Source: a virus
DNA: 23,653 nt
Direction: 5' to 3' (one strand)
Virus record (IMG/VR): IMGVR_UViG_3300021368_000879
Location: 1-23,653 of that record
How positions within the stretch are numbered: the stretch's first letter is position 1; each line of letters begins with the position of its first letter. Of this stretch, positions 15,701 through 23,381 are shown piece after piece. The notes beneath the pieces were generated by a model. That model was not told where the DNA came from and did no database searches. It saw only the letters and a list, made by a program, of their open reading frames with translations. A program made the translations under genes and the position numbers.

Positions 15701-18700
15701 AAGTGCCTGATTCTACTATAGATGTACCAGTACCAACAAATTTAGTAGTTACAATAGTTCCCGAATCAACAGATACCCCGGATGCGGAAGGCGTTGGTAA
15801 AACACAACCTTTTGATGTTTTAGCACAATGGCAACATCCTAAAAGTCAAAGAACAGATAGCACAACATTTACAGAAGGTAACGGTGCAATAGATGCAGAT
15901 GGAGAGTTAGATGATATATACGAACATTTATCTCATTATGAACTATCAACCAATTTAGGATTTAAGAGCATAGGACAACAAGGAAATCTTAAACTTAGAA
16001 GTATACCTGGAGATGAAAACAGCTACACAATAGAAAATGCAATGCCTGTCAAAATTGGACGAGTAAGAATAAGAACTGTAAATACAGCAGGGCATAAATC
16101 AGACTGGGTAGAAAGAAGAATAACAATTAGCGGTAAACACATACAAGTTACTGACCAAGGTGTAAATGGTGGTATGAATGGAAGTCTTATGAGAGGTGGT
16201 ATTCTAACCACTAGTATGTCTATAGATAGTTCTAATGGTACAGTTACTCTTGCCTCTAATGATTATGTGTTCCAGCCGCCTTCAGAAGTAGACCCAGTAA
16301 TAATATCAAACGGTGATTCAAGTACAACAACCCAAGCTTTTAACGGAATGTCAGACGGAGATACTGCATTCCTTATGATTGACTATGATACTGCTGATAA
16401 ATTAAGACCTTTGATAGTTTCTCAAGATACAACAGCAACAGATGCAGATGGCAATAAGTTAAACTTTAGATATTTCAAACGAGTAGGTCAGTCAGGAGAA
16501 GATTTTACTGAACTATCAGGTACAGTAACAATGGCTGCAGAATCTGTAGAATTAACTGGTAGCAGTACTACTTTTGAAACTGACTTTGAAGCAGGAGATG
16601 TTGTAATTATAGGAGAGGGTGCAGATAGACATATATCTACAGTAGGATTTGTAGATAGTAATACTGCTATGACAATTACTACCTCATCTACAAAATCACA
16701 TTCAGCAGAAAAAATATTCAAACAAGCACAAGATTATGATGGCGCTAGAGATAGTATAATAGCCCAAATAGATAGAACTGGAAGTACTTATACTTTAGCA
16801 CCTTTTACAAACAAACAAGTGGCAGAACAAGGAGAAATAGGTGCAAATGCTATCACATCAGTACAGATAGCTGCAAACGCAATAGGAAGTGTAGAAATAG
16901 CTACTAACTCTATAGGTGCTGTACAGATATCAGCTTGTTCTATAGACTCAAGTCATATTTCAGCAAACTCAATAGGAACAACAGCAATTTCAGCAAATGC
17001 TATTACTTCTTCAGAAATATCATCAAATAGTATTGATACTATAAATATTACAGCAAATGCAATTACATCTTCAGAGATATCAGCAAACGCTATAGGAACA
17101 GTAGCAATTGAAGCAAACTCTATTACGGCAGCTCAACTTACATCAGATGCAGTAGGAGCCTTTACAGTTACAGCAAACTCTATTACAGCAGTAGAACTAG
17201 CAGCTAACTCAGTAGAAGCAGTTGCTATAGCAGCCAACGCAATTACTAGCATAGAATTATCAGGAAACTCTGTAGATTCATCAGAAATAAAAGCAAACTC
17301 TGTAAATGGTACTATACTTGCAGGAAACTCTGTAAGTGGTACTCAGATTACTGCAGGAAGTGTAAATGGTATAATTATAGCAGACAACGCAGTAGTAGGT
17401 ACAAAGATAGCACAAAATGCTGTAGATACTGCACAACTACTAACAGGAGCAGTAGAAACTTTACAAATAGCCAACAATGCAATCAACAATGCTAAAATAG
17501 CTCTGAATTCTGTAGACACAGCAGAAATTATATCAGATGCAATCACAGGAGACTTGATAGCAGCAAATGCTGTAGATACTGCTCAAATAAAAGCAAACTC
17601 CATAACTTCAGCAGCAATTGTAGCAGGTGCTATTGGAAGTTCACAAATAGCGACAAATAGTATTGGCACAGCAAATATTATAGCAGGAACTATTGATTCC
17701 TCTCATATTTCTGCAAACAGTATTGAGAATACAGCAATTGTAGCAGGGGCTATAGGTACTAGTGAAATAGCTACAAATAGTATCGGAGTAGCAGCAATTA
17801 TAGCAGGTACTATCGATAACACCCACATGTCAGCAAACAGTATTACAGCAGCTCAAATAGTTGCAGGAGAGATAGATAGTACACACATTGGGGCGAATCA
17901 AATCACAGCAGCAGCTATACTCGCAGGAACAATAACAAATAACGAAATTCAAGCAAACACAATCAATAGTGTCGTTGTAGATTCTAGTGGAATCGAAGAA
18001 AATAATATTGCAGCAAATGCAATTGTTAATGCTAAAATTAAAACAGGTGCAGTTACAAATGCGAGTATTAATTCAAACGCAAGTATTGACTTTGCAAAAA
18101 TAAATGCATCAAACTCTATCACAAACGCAGACATTAGTGCAGGAACAAGTATAGACTTTGCAAAAATTAGTGTAGGTAATGGAGACATTAATAACGCTAT
18201 GATTAGTGCTGTGGGTACAGATAAACTAACAGGAACAATAAACAACGCACAAATAGCTGCGGGTTCTATTAATAATGCACAGATAGCCGCTGGTGGTATT
18301 ACGTTTGCAAAAATTACTGGTGTAAATGTAACTACGGCTCAAATAGCTGCAGACGCAATTACAAACGCAAAAATATCTTCTACAGATAACATGACAATCA
18401 CACTGACTGATGGTTCAGCAGGTGGTTGGAATGTAAACGCATCAGACTTTTCTAGTACAAACGCAAGTGGCGGTGGTAATGCAGCATACACAACAGCAGG
18501 TATAAAACTAGGTGCGGCAGGATATATTTCAGCAAAGAACTTCTACATTGACACAGCAGGTAATGCTAAGTTCAAAGGTGAATTAGCAGGTGCAACAGGA
18601 ACTTTCTCAGGAAGTATCACAGTTGGAGCATTTAACGCTGTATCAGGATCTTCCACTCTAGCGAGTTCAGTATCGGCCGCACAAAGTTCAGCTTCAGCAG

Positions 18701-20484
18701 CCGGGGTAGCAGCTAACTCAGCAGCTTCAGCAGCTTCAGCAGCACAAGGAACAGCTAACAATGCAAACACCGCAGCTGGAGTAGCTCAAAATTCAGCAAC
18801 AAGTGCTGGAGTTGCCGCAAACTCAGCAGCAGCAGCAGCTTCTACAGCAGATGGAAAAGCAGTAACAGCACAAGGAACAGCTGCTAATGCAGCTACAGCA
18901 GCTTCAGCAGCTCAATCTACAGCAGATTCAAAAGTCACTCATGCCGCAGTAAACTCATCCTCTACAATAGTAGGTGGTGGAATAGGTGGATGGGGTATAA
19001 CTACCTATCACTTAGGCGGCGGTGCACAGGCAAATCCTTCGACTAGAGACTTTAGTATAGGTACATCAACTTCAGGTAATGCAACTTTCTTATCGAATGG
19101 TGGTATAGTAATGGGGTCAGACGGTTTTATATCTTCAAATACCTTCACCATTGATACAGCAGGTAATGCTAAATTTAAAGGTACACTAGAAGGAGATGAC
19201 GTAACTGTAAATGGAACACTTGTATTACCATCAGAGGGTGCTAATGTAAGTGGAGTTGTTATTGGTGCATGGCAAACAAACACTATGGACAATAGATTTG
19301 TAACAGAAGTAGGAAGTGGCCCAGGTTTCTATCAAGGTTTTGTAAGAGTCACAGGTGGAACACACTATGTAAAAAGTGTAAGTATTCAGATTAGAACAGG
19401 TACTTCTACTGGACTTGAAGGAAATCTAATATATGAAACTCCACAACTTCATGAGTATACAGCAGGAAATTTAAAAGATAATAATGCTACAAGATTATAC
19501 ACTAATACCTCACCAGTAGCTTCAGGTAATATGCCAATAGCATTTACTTACACAGGCTCAGGTAGTGTATCAGTATTTGTTAGAGCACAGGCAGATACCG
19601 GACCTGACACATTAGGTATAGGTGAAGCTAGATTTATTAAGTTCGGTACAACAGACCCAGTATATAGTTTTGCTAACCAATCAGGTGTAGCATTAAATAC
19701 AGCATTTTATTCAAATACACAAGTTGTTGGAGGATTTGCAGGAACTAAAACTGTAAATATATCTAACACTTCATTTACACGATTTAAGATTGATAATGGA
19801 AGTTTTGGCACAGCAAACTCTCAAATTGCAAACGGAAGTTATATCAATGTAGAGATAACATCATCAGGTGTTAATTTAACTCAAAGGTCTAGTATTGTAT
19901 CTATAGGAGAGTCTTCAGAGGTATTTTCAATAACAACTGGTGGCACAACTGGTGGCGGCGGAGACCCCGGAGACGGACCTGGCGGCGGAGGTTGTTTCGT
20001 ACAAGGAACTCCTGTAGTTATGGCTGATGGAACTACTAAAGCAATCGAAGATGTAAATGTTGGAGAAAGTGTAAAATCATTTAGACATTCAAGTTTCTCA
20101 ACAGGTGAAAATGCTTGGAAAACTTGGTCAAGTTCAGAAATAGGAAGTGGAAGTTTTGGAACTTCAAATGTCGTTGCACTAACAGACCCTCACGCACATA
20201 CAAATTATTATTGGATTAATTACAATCTAAAAGTTACTAACGAACATCCTATGTTAGCCTTTAAAGATGGAGTATTTAAATTTGTAAAAGTAGAAGACTT
20301 AGCAGAAGGAGATTATCTAATCAGAGAAAACGGCACTAGAGAAGAAATATTTGCTATACCGCATATAACAACAAGTTGTATTACACATAACATGGATGTA
20401 GAAGATGATGATACTTATGTTGTAAGAGGTGGAAATGGTACTGGGTATATAGCACATAACGTACAACAGGAGATAAAAGTTTAA
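12751..20484 (+). CDS. gpJ-like central tail fibre / host-specificity protein, giant, with C-terminal Hint domain
   Basis: This 2577-residue protein is the central tip fibre that would recognise the host receptor; lambda gpJ has 1132 residues. Order of parts: an N-terminal helix; AISEGPIEGL (~49-58), a gpJ hallmark; a hub and tail-protein core to ~990, including WIFMDLVTNPRYGLG (~575); a fibronectin-III-like region (~994-1125); a linker domain to ~1364; 40 decapeptide repeats (1365-1764) and a looser continuation to ~1876; a 'GYISAKNFYIDTAGNAKFKG' module; an Ala-rich coiled coil (~1971-2061); a second copy of the module (to ~2150); a beta-rich domain (~2150-2390); a Gly-rich linker; and a Hint domain (2415-2570). 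The start has a GAGGAA ribosome binding site. The gpJ core is certain by pattern; the receptor-binding part is inferred to be C-terminal. Confidence 0.95.
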   Translation: MSYAKKTMQEAEKAREAATSAAAAADTRTGQYLNLSGETKNQSAVVFDAISEGPIEGLKYQGASIKLNGDRAYSLGSYTAKGISYSANASYNSTTGVITDHNSPGFMKDSKVSHGTRKMLIQGAAKNGTANTVAGNTTIIGTNIVFASSDVAEPSNLTPMLRIEGAGLDGADFSSHIVRHINTSAVEVAYAPSSNTTNATMTLDLIKTISSINTANNTVTVESPSGNDVNNGRVVMSTPTDTTNIIPSAKYDNFGWAFRNGHGSEEEGQTYIPTPAGVGSAGISYKVQSGELKQVPNTGYPSLSALGHTIDGATPTPTGSPVIVTASQMGVDNPGEVDTVKVTVKFSSLIVQKENGAKRETGSENRITFEYSRDGGNNYESTVVVGRATISSSTNLYSKRGGFYEYGNANGGLVKARSTQPFNYIYAFDVTRFQPFDDYRIKIERVSPDSAVKKDKWETSSASTVVAVENLITDKLIYPYTAIGGIIVDAAEFSSVPGRSYEIYGLKVKVPTNYFPMSEKIGDTGERRSAAAYTRNVTTGVDTSSYVDWDGNFRGDKKTFTDPTHVNYDTVYTSNPVWIFMDLVTNPRYGLGKYIDPEFDFSQIDKYSLYALAKYCDELVPDGKGGLEPRFTCNVYIAKQDNAIKVLKDFSSTIRSMLLWQNGQVGLGAMIQKGAVYTFSKSNVVDGQFAYSGSSNRTRCNQVKVTWIDPKKNYKQQVEVIEDTDQIAKDGKIKTKSVTAFGCTSKGQAIRYGKFHLLSSKLEQEVATFSTGLNGAMLRPGDVINIADGDREGVVTAGRVTSTSASTTTVIKTDRDLSVYLNQTAAYKLHLIYPKGGAYLAQPTATINSTTYYQGDLVLLDEAGGAVDTEAKAANVKDDTGSVVVLNWSEQGRIETQSVSSYNTTSVTVSSAFSEAPNSEVIFSISGENEEGSDLQGSLKTYMITSIKEDSDTMTYQINASDYSLDKFDTIDRGYVLEPEEVFEVPDSTIDVPVPTNLVVTIVPESTDTPDAEGVGKTQPFDVLAQWQHPKSQRTDSTTFTEGNGAIDADGELDDIYEHLSHYELSTNLGFKSIGQQGNLKLRSIPGDENSYTIENAMPVKIGRVRIRTVNTAGHKSDWVERRITISGKHIQVTDQGVNGGMNGSLMRGGILTTSMSIDSSNGTVTLASNDYVFQPPSEVDPVIISNGDSSTTTQAFNGMSDGDTAFLMIDYDTADKLRPLIVSQDTTATDADGNKLNFRYFKRVGQSGEDFTELSGTVTMAAESVELTGSSTTFETDFEAGDVVIIGEGADRHISTVGFVDSNTAMTITTSSTKSHSAEKIFKQAQDYDGARDSIIAQIDRTGSTYTLAPFTNKQVAEQGEIGANAITSVQIAANAIGSVEIATNSIGAVQISACSIDSSHISANSIGTTAISANAITSSEISSNSIDTINITANAITSSEISANAIGTVAIEANSITAAQLTSDAVGAFTVTANSITAVELAANSVEAVAIAANAITSIELSGNSVDSSEIKANSVNGTILAGNSVSGTQITAGSVNGIIIADNAVVGTKIAQNAVDTAQLLTGAVETLQIANNAINNAKIALNSVDTAEIISDAITGDLIAANAVDTAQIKANSITSAAIVAGAIGSSQIATNSIGTANIIAGTIDSSHISANSIENTAIVAGAIGTSEIATNSIGVAAIIAGTIDNTHMSANSITAAQIVAGEIDSTHIGANQITAAAILAGTITNNEIQANTINSVVVDSSGIEENNIAANAIVNAKIKTGAVTNASINSNASIDFAKINASNSITNADISAGTSIDFAKISVGNGDINNAMISAVGTDKLTGTINNAQIAAGSINNAQIAAGGITFAKITGVNVTTAQIAADAITNAKISSTDNMTITLTDGSAGGWNVNASDFSSTNASGGGNAAYTTAGIKLGAAGYISAKNFYIDTAGNAKFKGELAGATGTFSGSITVGAFNAVSGSSTLASSVSAAQSSASAAGVAANSAASAASAAQGTANNANTAAGVAQNSATSAGVAANSAAAAASTADGKAVTAQGTAANAATAASAAQSTADSKVTHAAVNSSSTIVGGGIGGWGITTYHLGGGAQANPSTRDFSIGTSTSGNATFLSNGGIVMGSDGFISSNTFTIDTAGNAKFKGTLEGDDVTVNGTLVLPSEGANVSGVVIGAWQTNTMDNRFVTEVGSGPGFYQGFVRVTGGTHYVKSVSIQIRTGTSTGLEGNLIYETPQLHEYTAGNLKDNNATRLYTNTSPVASGNMPIAFTYTGSGSVSVFVRAQADTGPDTLGIGEARFIKFGTTDPVYSFANQSGVALNTAFYSNTQVVGGFAGTKTVNISNTSFTRFKIDNGSFGTANSQIANGSYINVEITSSGVNLTQRSSIVSIGESSEVFSITTGGTTGGGGDPGDGPGGGGCFVQGTPVVMADGTTKAIEDVNVGESVKSFRHSSFSTGENAWKTWSSSEIGSGSFGTSNVVALTDPHAHTNYYWINYNLKVTNEHPMLAFKDGVFKFVKVEDLAEGDYLIRENGTREEIFAIPHITTSCITHNMDVEDDDTYVVRGGNGTGYIAHNVQQEIKV
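16843..18042 (+). repeat. Forty in-frame 30-bp (decapeptide) repeats in the J fibre
   Basis: The coding sequence here translates into exactly 40 consecutive ten-residue units without an insertion or deletion. The consensus is about [AGT]-N-[AS]-[IV]-x-[STG]-x-x-[IL]-[AS]; examples are ANAITSVQIA, ANSIGTTAIS and AGTIDSSHIS. Ile/Val/Leu at positions 4 and 9 give a five-residue hydrophobic rhythm, suggesting a beta-helical or trimeric beta-spiral shaft. DNA copies are diverged, so this is an old array. A looser continuation (TGTINNAQIA, AGSINNAQIA) runs to 18378. Confidence 0.93.
18541..18579 (+). repeat. Direct repeat, copy 1 (fibre module IDTAGNAKFKG)
   Basis: This in-frame 39-bp segment encodes FYIDTAGNAKFKG. 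It is the most conserved part of a duplicated module in the J fibre, and its copy lies 603 bp downstream at nearly identical DNA sequence. Confidence 0.85.
18661..18933 (+). repeat. Ala/Ser-rich coiled-coil repeat region in the J fibre
   Basis: About 90 residues are mostly Ala, Ser, Thr, Gln and Asn, with recurring AANSAA, AAQGTA and ADGKAV units, and almost no aromatic or bulky residue. Such segments form trimeric Ala-rich coiled coils in phage tail fibres. The region lies between the two copies of the IDTAGNAKFKG module. Confidence 0.8.
19144..19182 (+). repeat. Direct repeat, copy 2 (fibre module IDTAGNAKFKG)
   Basis: This in-frame 39-bp segment encodes FTIDTAGNAKFKG and differs from copy 1 at a few bases, mostly synonymous. 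The flanks also correspond: both modules have a GGW segment, then a G-[FY]-I-S strand before the repeat and a beta-rich continuation after it. Confidence 0.85.
19993..20481 (+). other. Hint (hedgehog/intein) autoprocessing domain at the C-terminus of J
   Basis: Domain-level annotation of J residues 2415-2577. The N-terminal nucleophile is Cys2415 in GGGGCFVQGTPVVMADG (intein block A), preceded by a Gly/Pro-rich linker. Block B is seen as Thr2496-Asn-Glu-His2499-Pro in NLKVTNEHPML. Block F corresponds to HNMDVEDDDTYVV, and block G to GYIAHN with His2569-Asn2570. The expected catalytic residues are all present, at mini-intein size (156 residues). Only seven residues (VQQEIKV) follow, starting with Val instead of Cys, Ser or Thr, so normal protein splicing is not expected. 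N-terminal thioester cleavage and Asn-dependent release of the short tail are possible. This matches bacterial-intein-like or hedgehog-like Hint domains. Confidence 0.88.
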
Positions 20485-20933
20485 TGAATCATATAATACA
20501 AACAGGAACAGATAGCGAAGGAAACGCAATAACAACAACACTAGATGTGCAGTTTACTTTTACTTATGAATTTGTAGGTCATGAAACACAAAATTTTGTG
20601 AATAATCAAGAGATGCCTAGAATAAGAGAAAACGATATGGTAAAAACTGTAAGAGTAAAAGTAACAGGAACTGATGGAACATCAGCAAACGCTTCACATT
20701 TAGTCGAAGGACAAACAGACCAGGTATACTCAGAAACACTTGCAGTACCTTTGCCTTGGAGGTCAAAAGCAAATGGTCAGCTTTCCGGATTTATAACTCC
20801 TTATGAAAATGTAACTGAAACTATGATGTTAAATTGGGCTAAAAGCATACTGTTAGAACAAGGTCAAGTCGATGCACTAAATATAAATTTTGCTACTGCT
20901 CTATATGGGCATAGATATCATGTTCCCCAGTAA
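20484..20933 (+). CDS. Unassigned protein encoded directly after J
   Basis: I do not recognise this 149-residue protein. Its start overlaps the stop of J by one base, and a CAGGAGAT ribosome binding site lies about 9 bases upstream, so it is the last gene of the J transcript unit. It begins with a beta-rich segment (TTTLDVQFTFTYEFVGHETQ), has a middle with VKTVRVKVTGTDGTSANASH, and ends in a helix (MMLNWAKSILLEQGQVDALN) before an aromatic end. There is no signal peptide, membrane segment or enzyme motif. Position suggests a small structural protein or a chaperone for J or the fibres. The 84 bases after it hold no convincing terminator but carry a promoter. Confidence 0.8.
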   Translation: MNHIIQTGTDSEGNAITTTLDVQFTFTYEFVGHETQNFVNNQEMPRIRENDMVKTVRVKVTGTDGTSANASHLVEGQTDQVYSETLAVPLPWRSKANGQLSGFITPYENVTETMMLNWAKSILLEQGQVDALNINFATALYGHRYHVPQ

Positions 20934-20967
20934 TTTTGGTCTAATAACTACCCCCCAAAAATAGTTC

Positions 20968-20996
20968 TTGACACCACCTCAAGTTTTTGATATAAT
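20968..20996 (+). promoter_or_regulatory. Perfect-consensus sigma70 promoter for the fibre cassette
   Basis: The -35 box TTGACA (20968-20973), a 17-bp spacer and the -10 box TATAAT (20991-20996) all equal the consensus, and TGA just before the -10 box gives an extended -10 (TGn). Transcription would begin near 21003, only ~15 bases before the next ATG, with the ribosome binding site TAGGAG at 21005-21010. It lies in the largest intergenic gap of the window (84 bases). Confidence 0.9.
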
Positions 20997-21017
20997 TTAG
21001 CATATAGGAGTACAAAT

Positions 21018-21356
21018 ATGGCAGCAGGAAAATATGATATAGTTATTGACCAAGGAGCAGACTTTGCCCTTGAGATTGCGCTTGCCGAAGATGGAAGTGC
21101 AATTAATCTATCAAATCATACCGCATCAGCACAGTTGCGTCCTACTCCCACTTCAAATACTCTTACAGCAACTTTTACTTGTCAGGTAACACAACCAACC
21201 CAAGGAAAACTAACAATGAACCTAGGGTATGCTCTTACAGCAAATATAGCGGCAGGAAAATATTATTATGATTTAGAGATTCATAATACTACAGCAAACA
21301 GTATTACTAGAGTAATCGAGGGTGTAGCAAGAGTTACACCAAATGTAACGAGATAA
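21018..21356 (+). CDS. Small beta-rich virion protein, first gene of the fibre cassette
   Basis: This 112-residue protein follows a pattern I know from small structural proteins in phage tail or fibre regions: DIVIDQGADFALEIAL, a NLSNHTASAQLR strand, a GKLTMNLGYALTANI turn, then GKYYYDLEIHNT and RVIEGVARVTPNVTR. The fold looks like a small beta-sandwich, similar to the N-terminal part of baseplate or fibre-attachment proteins, but no precise function can be given. A consensus sigma70 promoter starts 50 bases upstream, and TAGGAG precedes the ATG by 7 bases. The stop overlaps the next start by one base. Confidence 0.75.
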   Translation: MAAGKYDIVIDQGADFALEIALAEDGSAINLSNHTASAQLRPTPTSNTLTATFTCQVTQPTQGKLTMNLGYALTANIAAGKYYYDLEIHNTTANSITRVIEGVARVTPNVTR

Positions 21357-21736
21357 TGGCAACAACAGTAACTATAACTCCTAGCACAACTTCTATAAAT
21401 GCCACTGCTCAAACAACAACTCTTACTATATCTTCAGCTATAGCTAGTACAACTAATGAGGCATCTACGATTACTTTCAGCAATCCTGTAGGAAGTCTTA
21501 GTGGTACAGACAATGTAGAAGATGCTCTTAACTTTTTAGCAAATCAATTTTATGTTGCTACATCGGCTCCATCTGCAGATACAACAAATCTAGCAGAAGG
21601 AGATTTATTTTATGATACTGATGACAATCAGTTAAAGATCTACCGAGAAACATCGTCAGGAAACTTTGAATTTGTCCCTATAATGATAGGTAACGATTCA
21701 GCGGACTCAGACACGGTAGACGCAGGGAGCTTTTAA
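21356..21736 (+). CDS. Small fibre-associated structural protein
   Basis: This 126-residue protein is almost free of Cys and very rich in Thr and Ser in its first 50 residues, then has a helix (NVEDALNFLANQFYVA) and the motif LAEGDLFYDTDDNQLKIYRE. That motif (Gly-Asp/Glu-x-x-[FY], then a short Asp/Asn turn, then Leu-Lys-[IV]-[FY]) is common at attachment or folding points of phage fibre proteins, and a related pattern occurs in the next gene. It probably is a fibre subunit or connector. It starts in a one-base overlap with the previous stop and lacks a good ribosome binding site of its own, so it is likely translationally coupled. Confidence 0.72.
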   Translation: MATTVTITPSTTSINATAQTTTLTISSAIASTTNEASTITFSNPVGSLSGTDNVEDALNFLANQFYVATSAPSADTTNLAEGDLFYDTDDNQLKIYRETSSGNFEFVPIMIGNDSADSDTVDAGSF

Positions 21737-21756
21737 TAGCTCGATAGGAAATAATC

Positions 21757-23379
21757 ATGGCACAAACCATTAAAATCAAAAGAAGTAGCTCCTCCGCTGC
21801 TCCTACCTCGTTAGGTGCTGGTGAATTAGCATATTCTTCTAATTCGCAAAAGCTATTTATAGGCTCACCAGCAGTTGGTAACGCAGTAACAACAATCGGA
21901 GGAGATTTATATGTTGCAATGCTTGACCATTCAGCAGGTACGCTTACTGCAAGTTCAGCAGTAGTTGTTGGCTCAGACAGTAAAATAGATAGAATACTAA
22001 CAGGCTCAACAGCTTTAACAGGTGCTAATAATACTTTAGCAACCACCTCAGCTGCCTTAACAATTAAAACAGTAACAAGTGGTAACTTAACTATTAGTTC
22101 AGTTGCAGACTTAATACTACAACACGGTGGAACTCTTAATTTAGCAACTCAGGCTAACTCAGTAACTATACTAGATGATAACGCAGCCGCTTTAGATATT
22201 AATGAAGGCGGTACTTCTTATATTAAATTAGTAACTACCAACGGTGGCGAAAAAATAGAATTAGGCAAAAATGTAGAAGTAACTGGTACTTTAGATGTAT
22301 CAAGTTCTGCAACAGTAAATTCACTAAGTGCTAATGGTGCTATTGCAGCAGCAGGTAATCTTACAATAAATACTAATAAATTCTCTGTAGCAAGTGGAAC
22401 TGGTAATACTATTATAGCAGGTACATTAAATGGTCAGGGAGACGTAGACTTTGATGCAGCACTAAATGTAGATGGCGCTACAACCTTAAATGGAAACGTT
22501 ACTTTAGGTAATGCATCAGGTGATACAATAACCGTTACAGGTACACCAACATTCGGAACGTCAGCAGACTTTGATGGCGGCTTTACAGTTGCTGGTTCAC
22601 AAACTGTTGATGTAGGCGGAAACAAAATTTTAAATGTAGGAACTCCTACACAAACAACAGACGCTGCAAACAAAGGATATGTTGATAGTGTAAAACAAGC
22701 ACTTGATATTAAAGATTCAGTAAGAGTTGCTTCAGAGTCAAACTTATCAGCAACTTATAATAATGGAACAAGTGGTGTAGGTGCTACACTTACAGCAGAT
22801 GCCAATGGTGCAGTATCAATTGATAGTACTTCATTAACATCAGGAGATAGAGTACTTGTAAAAGCACAGACAGATGCAAGTGAAAACGGTATTTACTCCG
22901 TAACAACAGTTGGTGATGTTTCAAACCCATACGTTCTTACAAGAACAACAGACGCAGATAGTTCATCAGAAGTTACTGGCGGTATGTTTACATTCGTTGA
23001 AGAAGGAAGTAATGCAGATGCAGGTTTTGTACTTTCAAACATAACTGGCTCAGCAACACTTGGTACTGATGACTTAACATATACACAGTTCTCAGGAGCT
23101 GGTAGTGTTACTGCAGGAACTGGTTTAGCAAAATCAGGAAATACTTTATCTCTAAATGTAGATGATACTACAATAGAAATAAACTCAGACACAGCAAGAT
23201 TAAAAGGAGTAACTTCTCTACCTGAAGGTACAATACTATACGGTGCAAATGGTGGTAGTTCTTTTGCTTCTTTATCAATAGGAACATATGATTCATCCAA
23301 CTCAGTAGGGCAAGTACTACAAGTTGGTGCGAATGGAACAATAGCATGGAGCAATAATATAGATGGGGGCACATTCTAA
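21757..23379 (+). CDS. Tail fibre protein
   Basis: This 540-residue protein looks like a tail fibre. Its N-terminus (MAQTIKIKRSSSSAAPTSLG then AGELAYSSNSQKLFIG) follows an attachment motif shared by many phage fibres and resembling the N-terminal domain of major tropism determinant proteins. Residues ~60-300 are Gly/Asn/Thr-rich repeats of the beta-helical type (for example TLDVSSSATVNSLSANGAI). A linker with DAANKGYVDSVKQALDIKDS follows at ~305-325. The C-terminal part has the common fibre block SGDRVLVKAQTDASENGIYS, then VLTRTTDADSSSEVTGGMFT, before a Gly/Ser-rich end. The ribosome binding site AGGAAA is ~7 bases before ATG. Its receptor is unknown. No peptidase or depolymerase motif is seen. 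Confidence 0.85.
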   Translation: MAQTIKIKRSSSSAAPTSLGAGELAYSSNSQKLFIGSPAVGNAVTTIGGDLYVAMLDHSAGTLTASSAVVVGSDSKIDRILTGSTALTGANNTLATTSAALTIKTVTSGNLTISSVADLILQHGGTLNLATQANSVTILDDNAAALDINEGGTSYIKLVTTNGGEKIELGKNVEVTGTLDVSSSATVNSLSANGAIAAAGNLTINTNKFSVASGTGNTIIAGTLNGQGDVDFDAALNVDGATTLNGNVTLGNASGDTITVTGTPTFGTSADFDGGFTVAGSQTVDVGGNKILNVGTPTQTTDAANKGYVDSVKQALDIKDSVRVASESNLSATYNNGTSGVGATLTADANGAVSIDSTSLTSGDRVLVKAQTDASENGIYSVTTVGDVSNPYVLTRTTDADSSSEVTGGMFTFVEEGSNADAGFVLSNITGSATLGTDDLTYTQFSGAGSVTAGTGLAKSGNTLSLNVDDTTIEINSDTARLKGVTSLPEGTILYGANGGSSFASLSIGTYDSSNSVGQVLQVGANGTIAWSNNIDGGTF

Positions 23380-23381
23380 GA

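Noticed and set aside
16843-18042. 30-bp periodic array as a CRISPR or DNA-level repeat
   Set aside because: The units are diverged in DNA, have no spacers and keep one open reading frame, so they are protein repeats.
19993-20484. Splicing intein interrupting the J gene
   Set aside because: Residue +1 is Val instead of Cys, Ser or Thr, and only seven residues follow, so no C-extein is available for splicing.
20931-20962. Terminator after the unassigned gene following J (TTTTGG ... CCAAAA)
   Set aside because: Only six mostly A-T pairs with a long loop and no proper T-tract; not convincing as an intrinsic terminator.
21757-23379. Diversity-generating retroelement target, because the fibre N-terminus resembles major tropism determinants
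   Set aside because: No reverse transcriptase and no template repeat are visible in this window, and the C-terminus does not look like a C-type lectin variable region.
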